Shown here: piece after piece, positions 9,778 to 17,829 of the stretch
Layout of the letters: each line of letters opens with the position of its first letter
Numbering within the stretch: position 1 is the stretch's first letter
Source: Bacteroidota bacterium
GTDB taxonomy: Bacteria; Bacteroidota; Bacteroidia; B-17B0; Aurantibacillaceae
Direction of reading: 5' to 3'
Length of the DNA: 58,607 nt
NCBI GenBank assembly: GCA_023251755.1
Contig: JAHEYF010000022.1
Location: 1-58,607 of the forward strand
Notes under the pieces: model-generated
Told to the model about the DNA's origin: nothing
The model's database searches: none
Seen by the model: the letters and a program-made list of their open reading frames with translations, nothing else
Translations under genes and position numbers: made by a program

Positions 9778-10608
9778 ATGAACAAGAAAACGGAGCTTAT
9801 TAAAAACTGTGAAGCATTGGCTACCCGTGTGCGAAAGAATTTGCTGAAAATGGCTTATTCGGCCGGCTCCAACGGGGCCCACATGGGTTCCAATTTATGT
9901 ATAGTCGAAATTGTTGCAGCACTTTATGGTGGAGTGTTGAACTTTAAGCCCGCCGAACCAGCCTGGAAAGGCCGCGACCGCTTTATTCTGAGCAAGGGTC
10001 ATGGCTCCATCACACTTTTTTCGGTGCAGGAAGCCTGTGGAATTATTACCGAAGAGAAGCTGCTGACCTTTTCACAAAATGGGGGGGATTTACTCTGCAC
10101 TTCACATATCATTCCTGAATTGGGTCAGGAGTATTCTAATGGCACACTGGGTTTTGGTTTAAGCTACGGTGTTGGGCTGGCACTGGCCTCTCGCAAAACA
10201 AACAATCCCTTTCATGTTTATGTATTGCTGGGCGATGGCGAATGCAACGAAGGCTCCGTTTGGGAAGCAGCCATGTCGGTACCCCATTTTAAATTATCAA
10301 ATATAACTGCAATTATAGACCTGAATAGGATGCAATCAGATGGTAATGTTAGCGATGTGTTAAATATTCAACTTGAAAACATGTGGAAAGGATTCGGTTG
10401 GGAAGTGATAAAAACAGAAGATGGGCACAATGTTGCTCAACTGTTAGAGGCCTTAGCACAAGCACCCGTGGAAGGGAAGCCCCGTGTAATTATTGCGCCG
10501 ACTATTAAAGGAAAAGGCATCTCTTTCATGGAGAATAATCCTGAATGGCACCACGGACTTGTTACGAAGGAAATATTTGAGAAAGCCATGATGGACTTGC
10601 CCGCTTAA
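9778..10608 (+). CDS. Transketolase, N-terminal (thiamine diphosphate-binding) subunit
   Basis: 276 residues matching the N-terminal half of transketolase. SKGHGS (72-77) carries the conserved histidine; GDGE (152-155) followed about 28 residues later by the N of DLNRMQ (N183) is the Mg/thiamine diphosphate motif. AHMGS near 34-38 corresponds to the usual G-H-x-G-x substrate-side loop. The C-terminal half is a separate gene 10 bp downstream, as in split transketolases used in specialised pathways. Transketolases move a two-carbon ketol unit between a ketose donor and an aldehyde acceptor; in antibiotic pathways of the naphthyridinomycin type a related pair loads a C2 unit onto a carrier protein. 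Adjacent ACP and LuxC make either role possible here. Confidence 0.88.
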   Translation: MNKKTELIKNCEALATRVRKNLLKMAYSAGSNGAHMGSNLCIVEIVAALYGGVLNFKPAEPAWKGRDRFILSKGHGSITLFSVQEACGIITEEKLLTFSQNGGDLLCTSHIIPELGQEYSNGTLGFGLSYGVGLALASRKTNNPFHVYVLLGDGECNEGSVWEAAMSVPHFKLSNITAIIDLNRMQSDGNVSDVLNIQLENMWKGFGWEVIKTEDGHNVAQLLEALAQAPVEGKPRVIIAPTIKGKGISFMENNPEWHHGLVTKEIFEKAMMDLPA

Positions 10609-10618
10609 TTATTCGTTT

Positions 10619-11617
10619 ATGATAGAATACAATTCTAAAAATATAAGAGCATGGTCCCTGTTAGGACAGACACGTAGTTTCGGAAATACATTACTCGAAC
10701 TTGCAAAAGATAATCCCCGGATTATTGCCGTATCAAGTGATATGACTAAAACTGCCGGCTTAGACCGTTTTGGAAAAACATTTCCCGACCGCCTGATCAA
10801 TACCGGTATTGCAGAACAAAACATGGTGGGCATAGCTGCGGCTCTTGCTACTGAAGGACTCCTTCCTTTTGCCATTTCCTTTGCCAGTTTTTCTGCCATG
10901 AGGGCCTGCGAACCAACAAGGCATTTTTTAGGTTACATGCAAAGAAATGTAAAATTAGTTGGTGTTGGTGCTGGTTTTGGAACAGGCGTATTCGGGACTA
11001 CACATCATTGCAAGGAAGACCTTGCCATCATGAGGGCCATCTCAGGTATTGCAATTCTTTCACCGGCCGATTGTACCGAGCTTTCAAAGGCTATGGAAGC
11101 AGCCGTCCATTATGATGGGCCGGTTTATTTAAGACTGACCGGGCAAATGAACCATCCCATCGTATACAAAAATGAATATGCTTTTGAAATTGGGAAAGCA
11201 ATAAAACTAAAGACCGGAACTGATATAACAATTATTGCCACCGGCTCCATGGTTTATAATGCGCTCATGGCCTCAGCAATATTAGAACAGCAGGGTATCC
11301 GGGCCTCGGTGATTGATATGCACACCATCAAACCATTGGACACGACATTGATTGATAATGAAATAAGTTCTTCTGAATTAATCGTATCTGTTGAAGAACA
11401 CAGTAAGATGGGAGGCCTGGGAGGGGCAATAGCGGAGCATTTGAGTTCGCTGGAACAACATCCCGTTTTGTTAAGGCTTGGCATTGAAGATGAATTTCAA
11501 AAAGCCGGAACTTATGTATACATGCTGGAACAAAATCAATTGCTGCCTGAACAAATTGCTGCCGGCATCCAAAAAAAATATTTGTCTTTAAAATTGAAGA
11601 ACAATGTTTCCATTTGA
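10619..11617 (+). CDS. Transketolase, C-terminal (pyrimidine-binding) subunit
   Basis: 332 residues. The catalytic glutamate that protonates thiamine is E66 in NTGIAEQNM, followed by a pyrimidine-domain stretch (GLLPFAISFASF) and a C-terminal transketolase domain (SVEEHSKMGGLGGAIAEHL near 257-275). Together with the preceding gene it makes a complete enzyme, and the two must function as an alpha/beta pair. Its last 14 bp overlap the start of the AMP-ligase gene, which implies co-transcription and translational coupling. Equivalent split enzymes include 1-deoxyxylulose-like and pyruvate-dehydrogenase-like relatives, but the N-terminal half reads as transketolase. Confidence 0.88.
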   Translation: MIEYNSKNIRAWSLLGQTRSFGNTLLELAKDNPRIIAVSSDMTKTAGLDRFGKTFPDRLINTGIAEQNMVGIAAALATEGLLPFAISFASFSAMRACEPTRHFLGYMQRNVKLVGVGAGFGTGVFGTTHHCKEDLAIMRAISGIAILSPADCTELSKAMEAAVHYDGPVYLRLTGQMNHPIVYKNEYAFEIGKAIKLKTGTDITIIATGSMVYNALMASAILEQQGIRASVIDMHTIKPLDTTLIDNEISSSELIVSVEEHSKMGGLGGAIAEHLSSLEQHPVLLRLGIEDEFQKAGTYVYMLEQNQLLPEQIAAGIQKKYLSLKLKNNVSI

Positions 11618-13007
11618 AACAAAACAGCCCGAAAACAGAACAGCACTTATTACGGATGATGGCTTGTCTTTTACTTATGGTGATATCAGTAAGTTTTCTG
11701 AAACGATCAGTAAAATAATTCCACAACGCTGTCTCGTATTTTGTTTGTCCCAAAACACTGTTGGATCATTATTCGGATATATTTCTTTTTTATCCAGGTC
11801 CATTGTTCCCCTCATGCTTGATTCATCCTTAGACAGTGAATTTTTGCAGGGGCTTATCACAACTTACCATCCCGCATATTTATGGTTGCCCGATAAGCGG
11901 GTGAATGAATTTTCAACCTGTGAAATAGTTTTTTCAACATACAATTACTCCTTGGTGAAGCTGGAGGAAAAAAATAGTTTTGCTTTGCATCCTGATCTGG
12001 CAATGCTTCTAACAACATCGGGAAGTACAGGAAGCCCTAAGTTTGTTCGAATCAGCTATGAAAACCTAAAAGCAAATGCTGCATCCATTTCATCTTATCT
12101 ATGTATTGATGAACAGGAACGCCCCATTACTACTTTACCCATGTGGTATGCATACGGGCTATCGGTTATTAATTCTCATTTAATAAAAGGAGCAACCATT
12201 TTACTCACCTCAAAAACGCTGGTAGAAAAAGGTTTCTGGGATTTTTTTAAAAACCATAAAGCAAGCTCTTTAGCAGGAGTTCCTTCTACCTTTCAGCTAT
12301 TGAAGCAACTTAAATTTTTTGAAATGTCCTTTCCCTCACTAAAAACATTGGCACAGGCCGGAGGCAAATTGAACGATGAGCTGAACAGGTATATTTCGGG
12401 TTACGCTTTAAATGCGGGCAAACGTTTTTTTGTGATGTACGGGCAAACAGAAGCAACAGCCCGGATGAGTTACCTGCCTCCTGAGTATGCGATTAAAAAA
12501 ACAGGGAGTATTGGTATGCCTTTACCGGGTTGCGAATTTAATTTAGTGGATGATCATGGAAATGAAATTCATGAAGCCGGCCTTGTTGGGGAACTTGTTT
12601 ACAAGGGAAAAAATGTTTCGATGGGCTATTCCGGTTCAGGTGATGATTTGATAAAAGGCGATGAGAATCGTGCTGTATTGTTTACCGGGGATCTCGCAAA
12701 AAAAGATGAAGATAATTTTTATTATATATTGGGCAGAAAAAAAAGATGTATAAAATTATTCGGCAACAGGCTCAACCTGGATGAGGCAGAAAGCCTGCTG
12801 GCCAAAATAAGCCCGGACTGTGCCTGCACCGGCCATGATGACAACATGGTGATTTTTACAAGCGACAAAACAAAGTTGCTTGAGATAAAGCAGTACATTT
12901 CCACCAAAACCGGTATTCATCCCAGCGCTTTTTCCGTTCAGCACTGCGATGAAATTCCGAAAAATGCTGTTGGAAAAATTAATTATTCCAGCTTAGCAGT
13001 TTTATGA
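11604..13007 (+). CDS. Acyl- or aminoacyl-AMP ligase (ANL superfamily)
   Basis: 467 residues, an adenylate-forming enzyme. Core motifs: TTSGSTGSPK (137-146, phosphate loop), YGQTEA (about 278), TGDLAKKDEDNFYYILGR (about 350-370) with the hinge region, and the C-terminal catalytic lysine in AVGKINY (about 458). It is shorter than typical acetyl-CoA synthetases and fits stand-alone ligases that load a carboxylic acid onto a carrier protein. The ACP two genes upstream of the transketolase pair is the obvious partner (inference). The start overlaps the transketolase gene by 14 bp and the stop shares 4 bp (ATGA) with the LuxE-like gene. Substrate specificity cannot be read from the sequence. Confidence 0.85.
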   Translation: MFPFETKQPENRTALITDDGLSFTYGDISKFSETISKIIPQRCLVFCLSQNTVGSLFGYISFLSRSIVPLMLDSSLDSEFLQGLITTYHPAYLWLPDKRVNEFSTCEIVFSTYNYSLVKLEEKNSFALHPDLAMLLTTSGSTGSPKFVRISYENLKANAASISSYLCIDEQERPITTLPMWYAYGLSVINSHLIKGATILLTSKTLVEKGFWDFFKNHKASSLAGVPSTFQLLKQLKFFEMSFPSLKTLAQAGGKLNDELNRYISGYALNAGKRFFVMYGQTEATARMSYLPPEYAIKKTGSIGMPLPGCEFNLVDDHGNEIHEAGLVGELVYKGKNVSMGYSGSGDDLIKGDENRAVLFTGDLAKKDEDNFYYILGRKKRCIKLFGNRLNLDEAESLLAKISPDCACTGHDDNMVIFTSDKTKLLEIKQYISTKTGIHPSAFSVQHCDEIPKNAVGKINYSSLAVL

Positions 13008-14074
13008 ACATAGAAGAAATCCTGAAAATAAAGCCCTATTCCTTAAACAAAACGGAGAAAGAAAAACTCTTCAGTTCATTTCTTGCCCGCTTATCCGAAC
13101 ATCATTATACGCATTGCGAACCTTACCGGAAAATAATGAAGAGCATTGGTTTTGATCTCAAAAAAAAACACGCTTACACCGATTTGCCTTTTCTGCCGGT
13201 GCAATTATTCAAGACAAATGAATTAAGAAGCACAGCAGCAGAAAACATTGTAAAAACACTTTCTTCTTCAGGAACATCTGAGCAAAAAAAAACCCAGGTA
13301 TTTCTTGATAAGGAAAACGCAGCCAGGCAGACAAAAGTGCTTGCTAAAATCGTTTCCTCCTTTATCGGGAACAAACGAATTCCAATGATGATTATCGATG
13401 CAGAAAACATCATTCATAACAGAGCCCGGATTTCCGCAAGGGCAGCCGGAGTATCAGGCTTTTCGATGCTGGGTTCAAAGCAGGTGTATGTTTTAAATGA
13501 AGAAATGGAATTGAACATTGAATTGTTGCAGACTTTTATAAAACAACAGCAGGGAGAACGTATTTTTTTATTTGGTTTTACATTTATGGTCTACCAGTAT
13601 TTTTACCAGGCACTTTTAAAATCCGGGACAAAGCCCGACCTTTCAAATGCTGTTTTAATACATGGAGGCGGTTGGAAAAAATTAGAAAAAGAAGCTGTTT
13701 CAGCGACAGATTTCCGAAACAAACTAAAGGAAGTTTGTGGCATCCAGCAGGTATACGATTATTATGGAATGGCAGAGCAAACGGGTAGTATTTATATGCA
13801 ATGCGAATCCGGACATTACCACGCTTCTGTATTTTCAGATATTATCATACGGCGTGCACTTGATTTTTCGGTGGCTGCTATTGGTGAAGAAGGAATCATA
13901 CAGACACTTTCCTTATTGCCCACAAGTTACCCCGGGCATTCATTACTCACCGACGATACAGGCATTTTGCTGGGCGAAGACAACTGCCCCTGCAAGCGGC
14001 TGGGAAAATATTTTAAAATAACAGGGCGATTAAAACATGCAGAACCAAGGGGTTGCAGCGATAGCTATGCGTAA
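13004..14074 (+). CDS. LuxE-like acyl-protein synthetase
   Basis: 356 residues with the LuxE family layout: SSSGTSE (87-93) as phosphate-binding loop, YDYYGMAEQTGS (about 250-261) as adenylate motif, HYHASVFSDIIIR, and near the end TDDTG followed by CPCKRLGKYFKITGR. In luminous bacteria LuxE activates a fatty acid as acyl-AMP and passes it to LuxC, which reduces it to an aldehyde. Here LuxC follows immediately. Having this enzyme in addition to a separate ANL ligase suggests two different acids, or a two-step hand-over through the ACP. The gene overlaps its neighbours on both sides. No luxA, luxB or luxD is present, so bioluminescence is not implied. Confidence 0.87.
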   Translation: MNIEEILKIKPYSLNKTEKEKLFSSFLARLSEHHYTHCEPYRKIMKSIGFDLKKKHAYTDLPFLPVQLFKTNELRSTAAENIVKTLSSSGTSEQKKTQVFLDKENAARQTKVLAKIVSSFIGNKRIPMMIIDAENIIHNRARISARAAGVSGFSMLGSKQVYVLNEEMELNIELLQTFIKQQQGERIFLFGFTFMVYQYFYQALLKSGTKPDLSNAVLIHGGGWKKLEKEAVSATDFRNKLKEVCGIQQVYDYYGMAEQTGSIYMQCESGHYHASVFSDIIIRRALDFSVAAIGEEGIIQTLSLLPTSYPGHSLLTDDTGILLGEDNCPCKRLGKYFKITGRLKHAEPRGCSDSYA

Positions 14075-15281
14075 TCATTTTAAAAATATAGAAGTTCTGT
14101 TCCCTAAGGATTTTAATTTGAACAAAATTGTTCAAATGCAGGCGGAAGAAGCCTTCTCCGAAAATGCAATTTCATTTTTGAATGCTCTATCCATCCTCCT
14201 GAGAAACGACCCCCAATCAACTGATTTCCCTGAAATAGCTGCCTTTGCCTTTTTTTGCAGAAAGGCAAATTTAATTCAGCTTAAAAAAGTCTATTCCCCG
14301 CCAGCTAACAGACGAACCGGAAGAGGAATAGTTTTTCACATTTCCCCTTCCAACATGCCCATGAATTTTGCTTATTCATTGGTATCCGGAATCCTTTCAG
14401 GCAACCTCAATATTGTGCGATTGCCTTCCAAAAAATTTAAACAGGTCGATATGGTCTGCCAGGCCATTCAGGAGTTGAGTGAGAAAGCGGAATTCCAATT
14501 GTTCTCACAACGCATGCTGCTTGTCCGCTATGATAAGCTGAGTTCTGCCACGGCCTGTTTTTCTTCTATTTGTGATGCAAGAATAATTTGGGGCGGTGAT
14601 CAGGCTGTTCGTGAAATAAAAAAAATCAGCTTAAGCGCCAAAGCCATTGATGTAAGTTTTGGGGATAAGTATTCCATCTGCGTGATGAACGCCGATAAGT
14701 ATATTCATGAAAGATCTCCAAAAAAAATAGCCCGGGCCTTTTACAACGATACATTTTTGTTTGATCAAAATGCCTGTACATCCCCCCATTTAATTGTCTG
14801 GCTGGGCAGCGGTAAAAATGTTTCGGCCTCCCAGCAACTATTCTGGGATCATTTATACAATCTGGTAAAGAAACGGTATCATTTGCAGGCGCATTCGGCC
14901 ATAGATAAACTTAGCACTTTTTACAATCAGGCGATTCATCTAAAGGGAATAAAAAAAACGCCTATGCCCGACAACCTTATCTGGCGCATTGAATTACAGG
15001 AATTAACAGACAGCCTTGATAAATACCGCGGTAATTGTGGTTATTTTGTTGAATACAAAGCCAGCTCCCTGCCTGAGCTTTCCTGTATAATTTGTAAAAA
15101 GCACCAAACCATTGCCAGCTATGGAATTGAGAAAGAAGAGTGGCTGCAATTGAGCAGACAACTAAAACTAAATGTAAACGATCGGATAAGGTCTATTGGT
15201 AAAACCTCCGAATTTTCGCTTAGCTGGGACGGATATAATTTGATTGATACATTATCAAAAGCATTGCCAATAATACTCTGA
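14037..15281 (+). CDS. LuxC-like acyl-CoA/acyl-enzyme reductase
   Basis: Up to 414 residues, aldehyde dehydrogenase superfamily, LuxC type. The nucleotide-binding stretch is GRGIVFHISPSNMPMNFAYS (about 102-121) and the catalytic cysteine is C247 in FDQNACTSPH. It reduces an acyl thioester to an aldehyde using NAD(P)H. Two in-frame starts are possible: ATG at 14037 (38-bp overlap with the LuxE-like gene) and ATG at 14067 (8-bp overlap, 404 residues, purine-rich AAGGGG about 15 bp upstream). I list the longer form but think 14067 at least as likely. The aldehyde product would be a natural acceptor for the split transketolase in the same cluster (inference). Confidence 0.85.
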   Translation: MQNQGVAAIAMRNHFKNIEVLFPKDFNLNKIVQMQAEEAFSENAISFLNALSILLRNDPQSTDFPEIAAFAFFCRKANLIQLKKVYSPPANRRTGRGIVFHISPSNMPMNFAYSLVSGILSGNLNIVRLPSKKFKQVDMVCQAIQELSEKAEFQLFSQRMLLVRYDKLSSATACFSSICDARIIWGGDQAVREIKKISLSAKAIDVSFGDKYSICVMNADKYIHERSPKKIARAFYNDTFLFDQNACTSPHLIVWLGSGKNVSASQQLFWDHLYNLVKKRYHLQAHSAIDKLSTFYNQAIHLKGIKKTPMPDNLIWRIELQELTDSLDKYRGNCGYFVEYKASSLPELSCIICKKHQTIASYGIEKEEWLQLSRQLKLNVNDRIRSIGKTSEFSLSWDGYNLIDTLSKALPIIL

Positions 15282-15461
15282 CCTTTATTCGTGCATTCGT
15301 GGCAATTCCCTTTTGACGTATTCTTTTGATTTATTTCTCGCAGAGGAACGCTGATTAACACGCAGAGTTTCGCAGAGGGCTCTTCTTTCTTACCTTCTAA
15401 CATTCTCACTCTCTCACTTTTTTGGCTTTTAACTGCTAACTTAGCACTAAATTTTAATACT
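15282..15461. repeat. Composite of dispersed intergenic words (CGCAGAG, ATTCGTGCATTCGTGGCAA, TCTCAC/CTAACTT)
   Basis: Three word families meet here: ATTCGTGCATTCGTGGCAAT near 15287-15306, three CGCAGAG copies at about 15339-15377 separated by ACGCTGATTAACA, and TCTCACTCTCTCACTT/AACTGCTAACTTAGC near 15403-15443. None encodes protein. It separates the LuxC-like gene from asnB and could carry a weak promoter for asnB, though no TAnnTTTG motif is present. Confidence 0.6.
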
Positions 15462-17444
15462 GTGTGTGGAATAGCCGGAATTGTTCAACTTAAAAACTCA
15501 TCGCTCAATCTCTGCAACAGCATTGTGAGGATGACGGATGCCATCAGCCACCGCGGACCCGACGGGGAAGGATTTTTACTGGCCGGTGAAAAGGACCTTG
15601 TTGCTGCCTACGGGAACAATACCCCGGAAGAAATAAAAAACAATCGTTTTGATTTTTCCCCTTCCGTGCACATCAGCGATACGGGTAATAAACCTTTTTT
15701 GGCCTTTGGTCACCGCCGCCTTTCCATCATCGATCTTTCCGCGGGCGGGCATCAGCCCATGTGTGTAAACCAAAAAAAAATCTGGATCACTTACAACGGT
15801 GAAATCTACAACTACATCGAAATACGGGAGGACTTGAAAAAAAAGGGTTACCGGTTTCTCACCAATTCCGATACGGAAGTGATACTGAACAGTTACCTTG
15901 AATGGGGAGAACAGTGCCTCGAAAAATTTAACGGTATGTGGGCTTTTGTTATCTACGACCGGGAAAAGAACGAACTTTTTGGCGCCAGAGACAGGTTCGG
16001 TGTAAAACCATTTTATTATTACATAGACGAAAATATATTCGCTTTCGCTTCCGAACAAAAAGCCCTGCTAAAAATGGAAGGGATTAAAACAGGCATTAAC
16101 CCGGCTGCCGCATTCGACTTTTTCTTTAAGAACACGATGGAACACGAGGAAGAAGGAATGTTCAAAAACATTTTAGAGTTGTTCCCTTCCCATGCTTTCA
16201 GGATGAAGCTGCAGGAAAAAAAAATCCTTCAATGGAAATACTACAGCCTTCCGGTAAACGAAGGCTGGGAAAATTTCTCTGAAAAAAAATTTACTGAAGC
16301 TGTTTCGAATACAAGGGAGCTTTTTTTTCGCGCTATTTCTTTGCGACTGCGCTCCGATGTGCCCATTGGTTCTTGCCTGAGCGGAGGAATGGACAGCTCG
16401 GCCATTGTATGCGCCATAGACAGGCTCAGAAAAAATAAGGCTCATGGTGTAGAACAACTTAGTCTGTTCACCGCCTGTTTTAGCGAAAAAGAAATAGACG
16501 AAAGTCCTTATGCGGAATTGGTGGCCCGTCAGGTGAATGGCGACTGGAAAAAAGTCTATCCATCATCAGCTGAATTATTGAAGGATTTTGAGGACTTCAC
16601 CTATTGCCAGGACCTTCCTATCTGGCACACCAGTGGTTATGCCCAATACCGTGTGATGCAGGCGGCCCGGGACTGTGGGGTAAAAGTGGTACTCGACGGA
16701 CAGGGAGGCGATGAATTGTTTGCGGGTTATGAGCCCTATCATTTTAGGTATTGGATGGATTTACTGAAACACGGAAAAATAAAAAGCTTTTATGATGAAA
16801 CAAGTGCTGTCCCCTCTTCGTTACCATTCATGGCCATGCAGTGTGTAAAACAATACGGCACAGCACTCATTCCATCTGAACTGATGCCCGCTTTGTACAA
16901 AAATTATTTTCACGATACCCGTTATTTGAAACCAGGCTTTTGGAAAGAATACAAAAAACGACTGGCTTATCATGAAAATTCCCCTTCTTCACTCAATGGC
17001 CTGCTCGCAAAAGAAATGTACAACTTCCGGCTGAAAGCTTACCTCAAATGCGAAGACCGTTCCTCCATGTGGCATTCAGTGGAATCCCGTACACCTTTCT
17101 CAGACGACAAAGAACTTATTGAATATGTTTTTAGTCTGCCTGCGGGCATGAAGATCAGGAAGGGAGTGAATAAATATATCCTGCGGGAATCGGTGAAGGG
17201 ATTAATCCCCGAAAAAATAAGGGAGCGAAAAGACAAAAAAGGTTTTTTGGCACCCAACAAGCGTTGGATTTCAGAAATCAAAGATCAGCTCAGAGCTGTT
17301 TTTAAGGAGCAGGATGAATACCTGCATGTTCCTTTGCTGATGAAAGAATACGATGATTTTTTCAGTTCCACTTCCCGTCCGGATAACAACCGTGTATTTC
17401 GGTTTATGAGTTTTGCCAAGTGGAGGGAAGTATTCAGGATATAA
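15462..17444 (+). CDS. asnB: Asparagine synthase (glutamine-hydrolysing) family amidotransferase
   Basis: 660 residues. It starts with GTG so that the second codon is the cysteine of MCGIAG, the N-terminal nucleophile that must be exposed for glutaminase activity; this fixes the start. The N-terminal class II glutaminase domain (about 1-240) has SHRGPDGEG, YNGEIYNY and SDTEV. The synthetase domain carries the ATP motif SGGMDSS (307-313) and later LDGQGGDELFAGY and SRTPFSDD. Size matches the long AsnB form frequent in polysaccharide and natural-product clusters, where it can amidate a carboxylate other than aspartate. It follows the Lux cluster in the same direction after a 180-bp repeat-filled gap, so membership is likely but not proven; a housekeeping role in asparagine synthesis is the alternative. 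Confidence 0.85.
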   Translation: MCGIAGIVQLKNSSLNLCNSIVRMTDAISHRGPDGEGFLLAGEKDLVAAYGNNTPEEIKNNRFDFSPSVHISDTGNKPFLAFGHRRLSIIDLSAGGHQPMCVNQKKIWITYNGEIYNYIEIREDLKKKGYRFLTNSDTEVILNSYLEWGEQCLEKFNGMWAFVIYDREKNELFGARDRFGVKPFYYYIDENIFAFASEQKALLKMEGIKTGINPAAAFDFFFKNTMEHEEEGMFKNILELFPSHAFRMKLQEKKILQWKYYSLPVNEGWENFSEKKFTEAVSNTRELFFRAISLRLRSDVPIGSCLSGGMDSSAIVCAIDRLRKNKAHGVEQLSLFTACFSEKEIDESPYAELVARQVNGDWKKVYPSSAELLKDFEDFTYCQDLPIWHTSGYAQYRVMQAARDCGVKVVLDGQGGDELFAGYEPYHFRYWMDLLKHGKIKSFYDETSAVPSSLPFMAMQCVKQYGTALIPSELMPALYKNYFHDTRYLKPGFWKEYKKRLAYHENSPSSLNGLLAKEMYNFRLKAYLKCEDRSSMWHSVESRTPFSDDKELIEYVFSLPAGMKIRKGVNKYILRESVKGLIPEKIRERKDKKGFLAPNKRWISEIKDQLRAVFKEQDEYLHVPLLMKEYDDFFSSTSRPDNNRVFRFMSFAKWREVFRI

Positions 17445-17480
17445 AGGAGAGCAGGCATAATAAACGGCCTGGGTAAAATG

Positions 17481-17517
17481 AAAAAGGGACTTAGCTCTTT
17501 TTTTGAAGCTAAGTCCC
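17481..17517 (-). terminator. Rho-independent terminator of tRNA-Ser
   Basis: Perfect 11-bp stem GGGACTTAGCT (17486-17496) with AGCTAAGTCCC (17507-17517), 10-nt loop. Read on the minus strand the stem is followed by TTTTTC, so it terminates transcription coming from the tRNA; on the plus strand no T-run follows, although it may also protect the asnB 3' end. Confidence 0.8.
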
Positions 17518-17523
17518 CGTCTG

Positions 17524-17610
17524 CGGAGACTGAGGGATTCGAACCCTCGATACACTTGCGCGTATACAAACTTTCCAGGCTTGCTCGTTCGACCACTCTG
17601 ACAAGTCTCC
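17524..17610 (-). tRNA. tRNA-Ser (anticodon GGA)
   Basis: On the minus strand the acceptor arms GGAGACT (17610-17604) and AGTCTCC (17531-17525) pair fully. The anticodon stem is CAAGC/GTTTG with loop CTGGAAA, giving anticodon GGA, which reads TCC and TCT. A long variable arm (TATACGCGCAAGTGTATC region) is typical of class II serine tRNAs, and GGTTCGAATCC is the T arm. After the discriminator the genome has CA, so CCA is not fully encoded. Confidence 0.95.
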
Positions 17611-17829
17611 GGTTAAAGAAGCAACAAATTTAATAAAAAAATTGCAGCTGTCATACTCTAAAATGATAATCATAAGTTGAACAATAAGGCTTAAACAGGG
17701 ACTTGAGCAGGTTGAACACCCCATTTTACCCAAAATTGGATAAAAAAAGTATAGTATTACAAAGGCAAGGATTAGGTTTTTTTCGCAAAAAATCCAAACT
17801 TAGCCCACCTAACCTATACTCCCTATCCC

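Noticed and set aside
8418..15281. Bioluminescence (lux) operon
   Set aside because: LuxC and LuxE relatives are present but luxA, luxB and luxD are missing, and an ACP, AMP ligase and transketolase occur instead.
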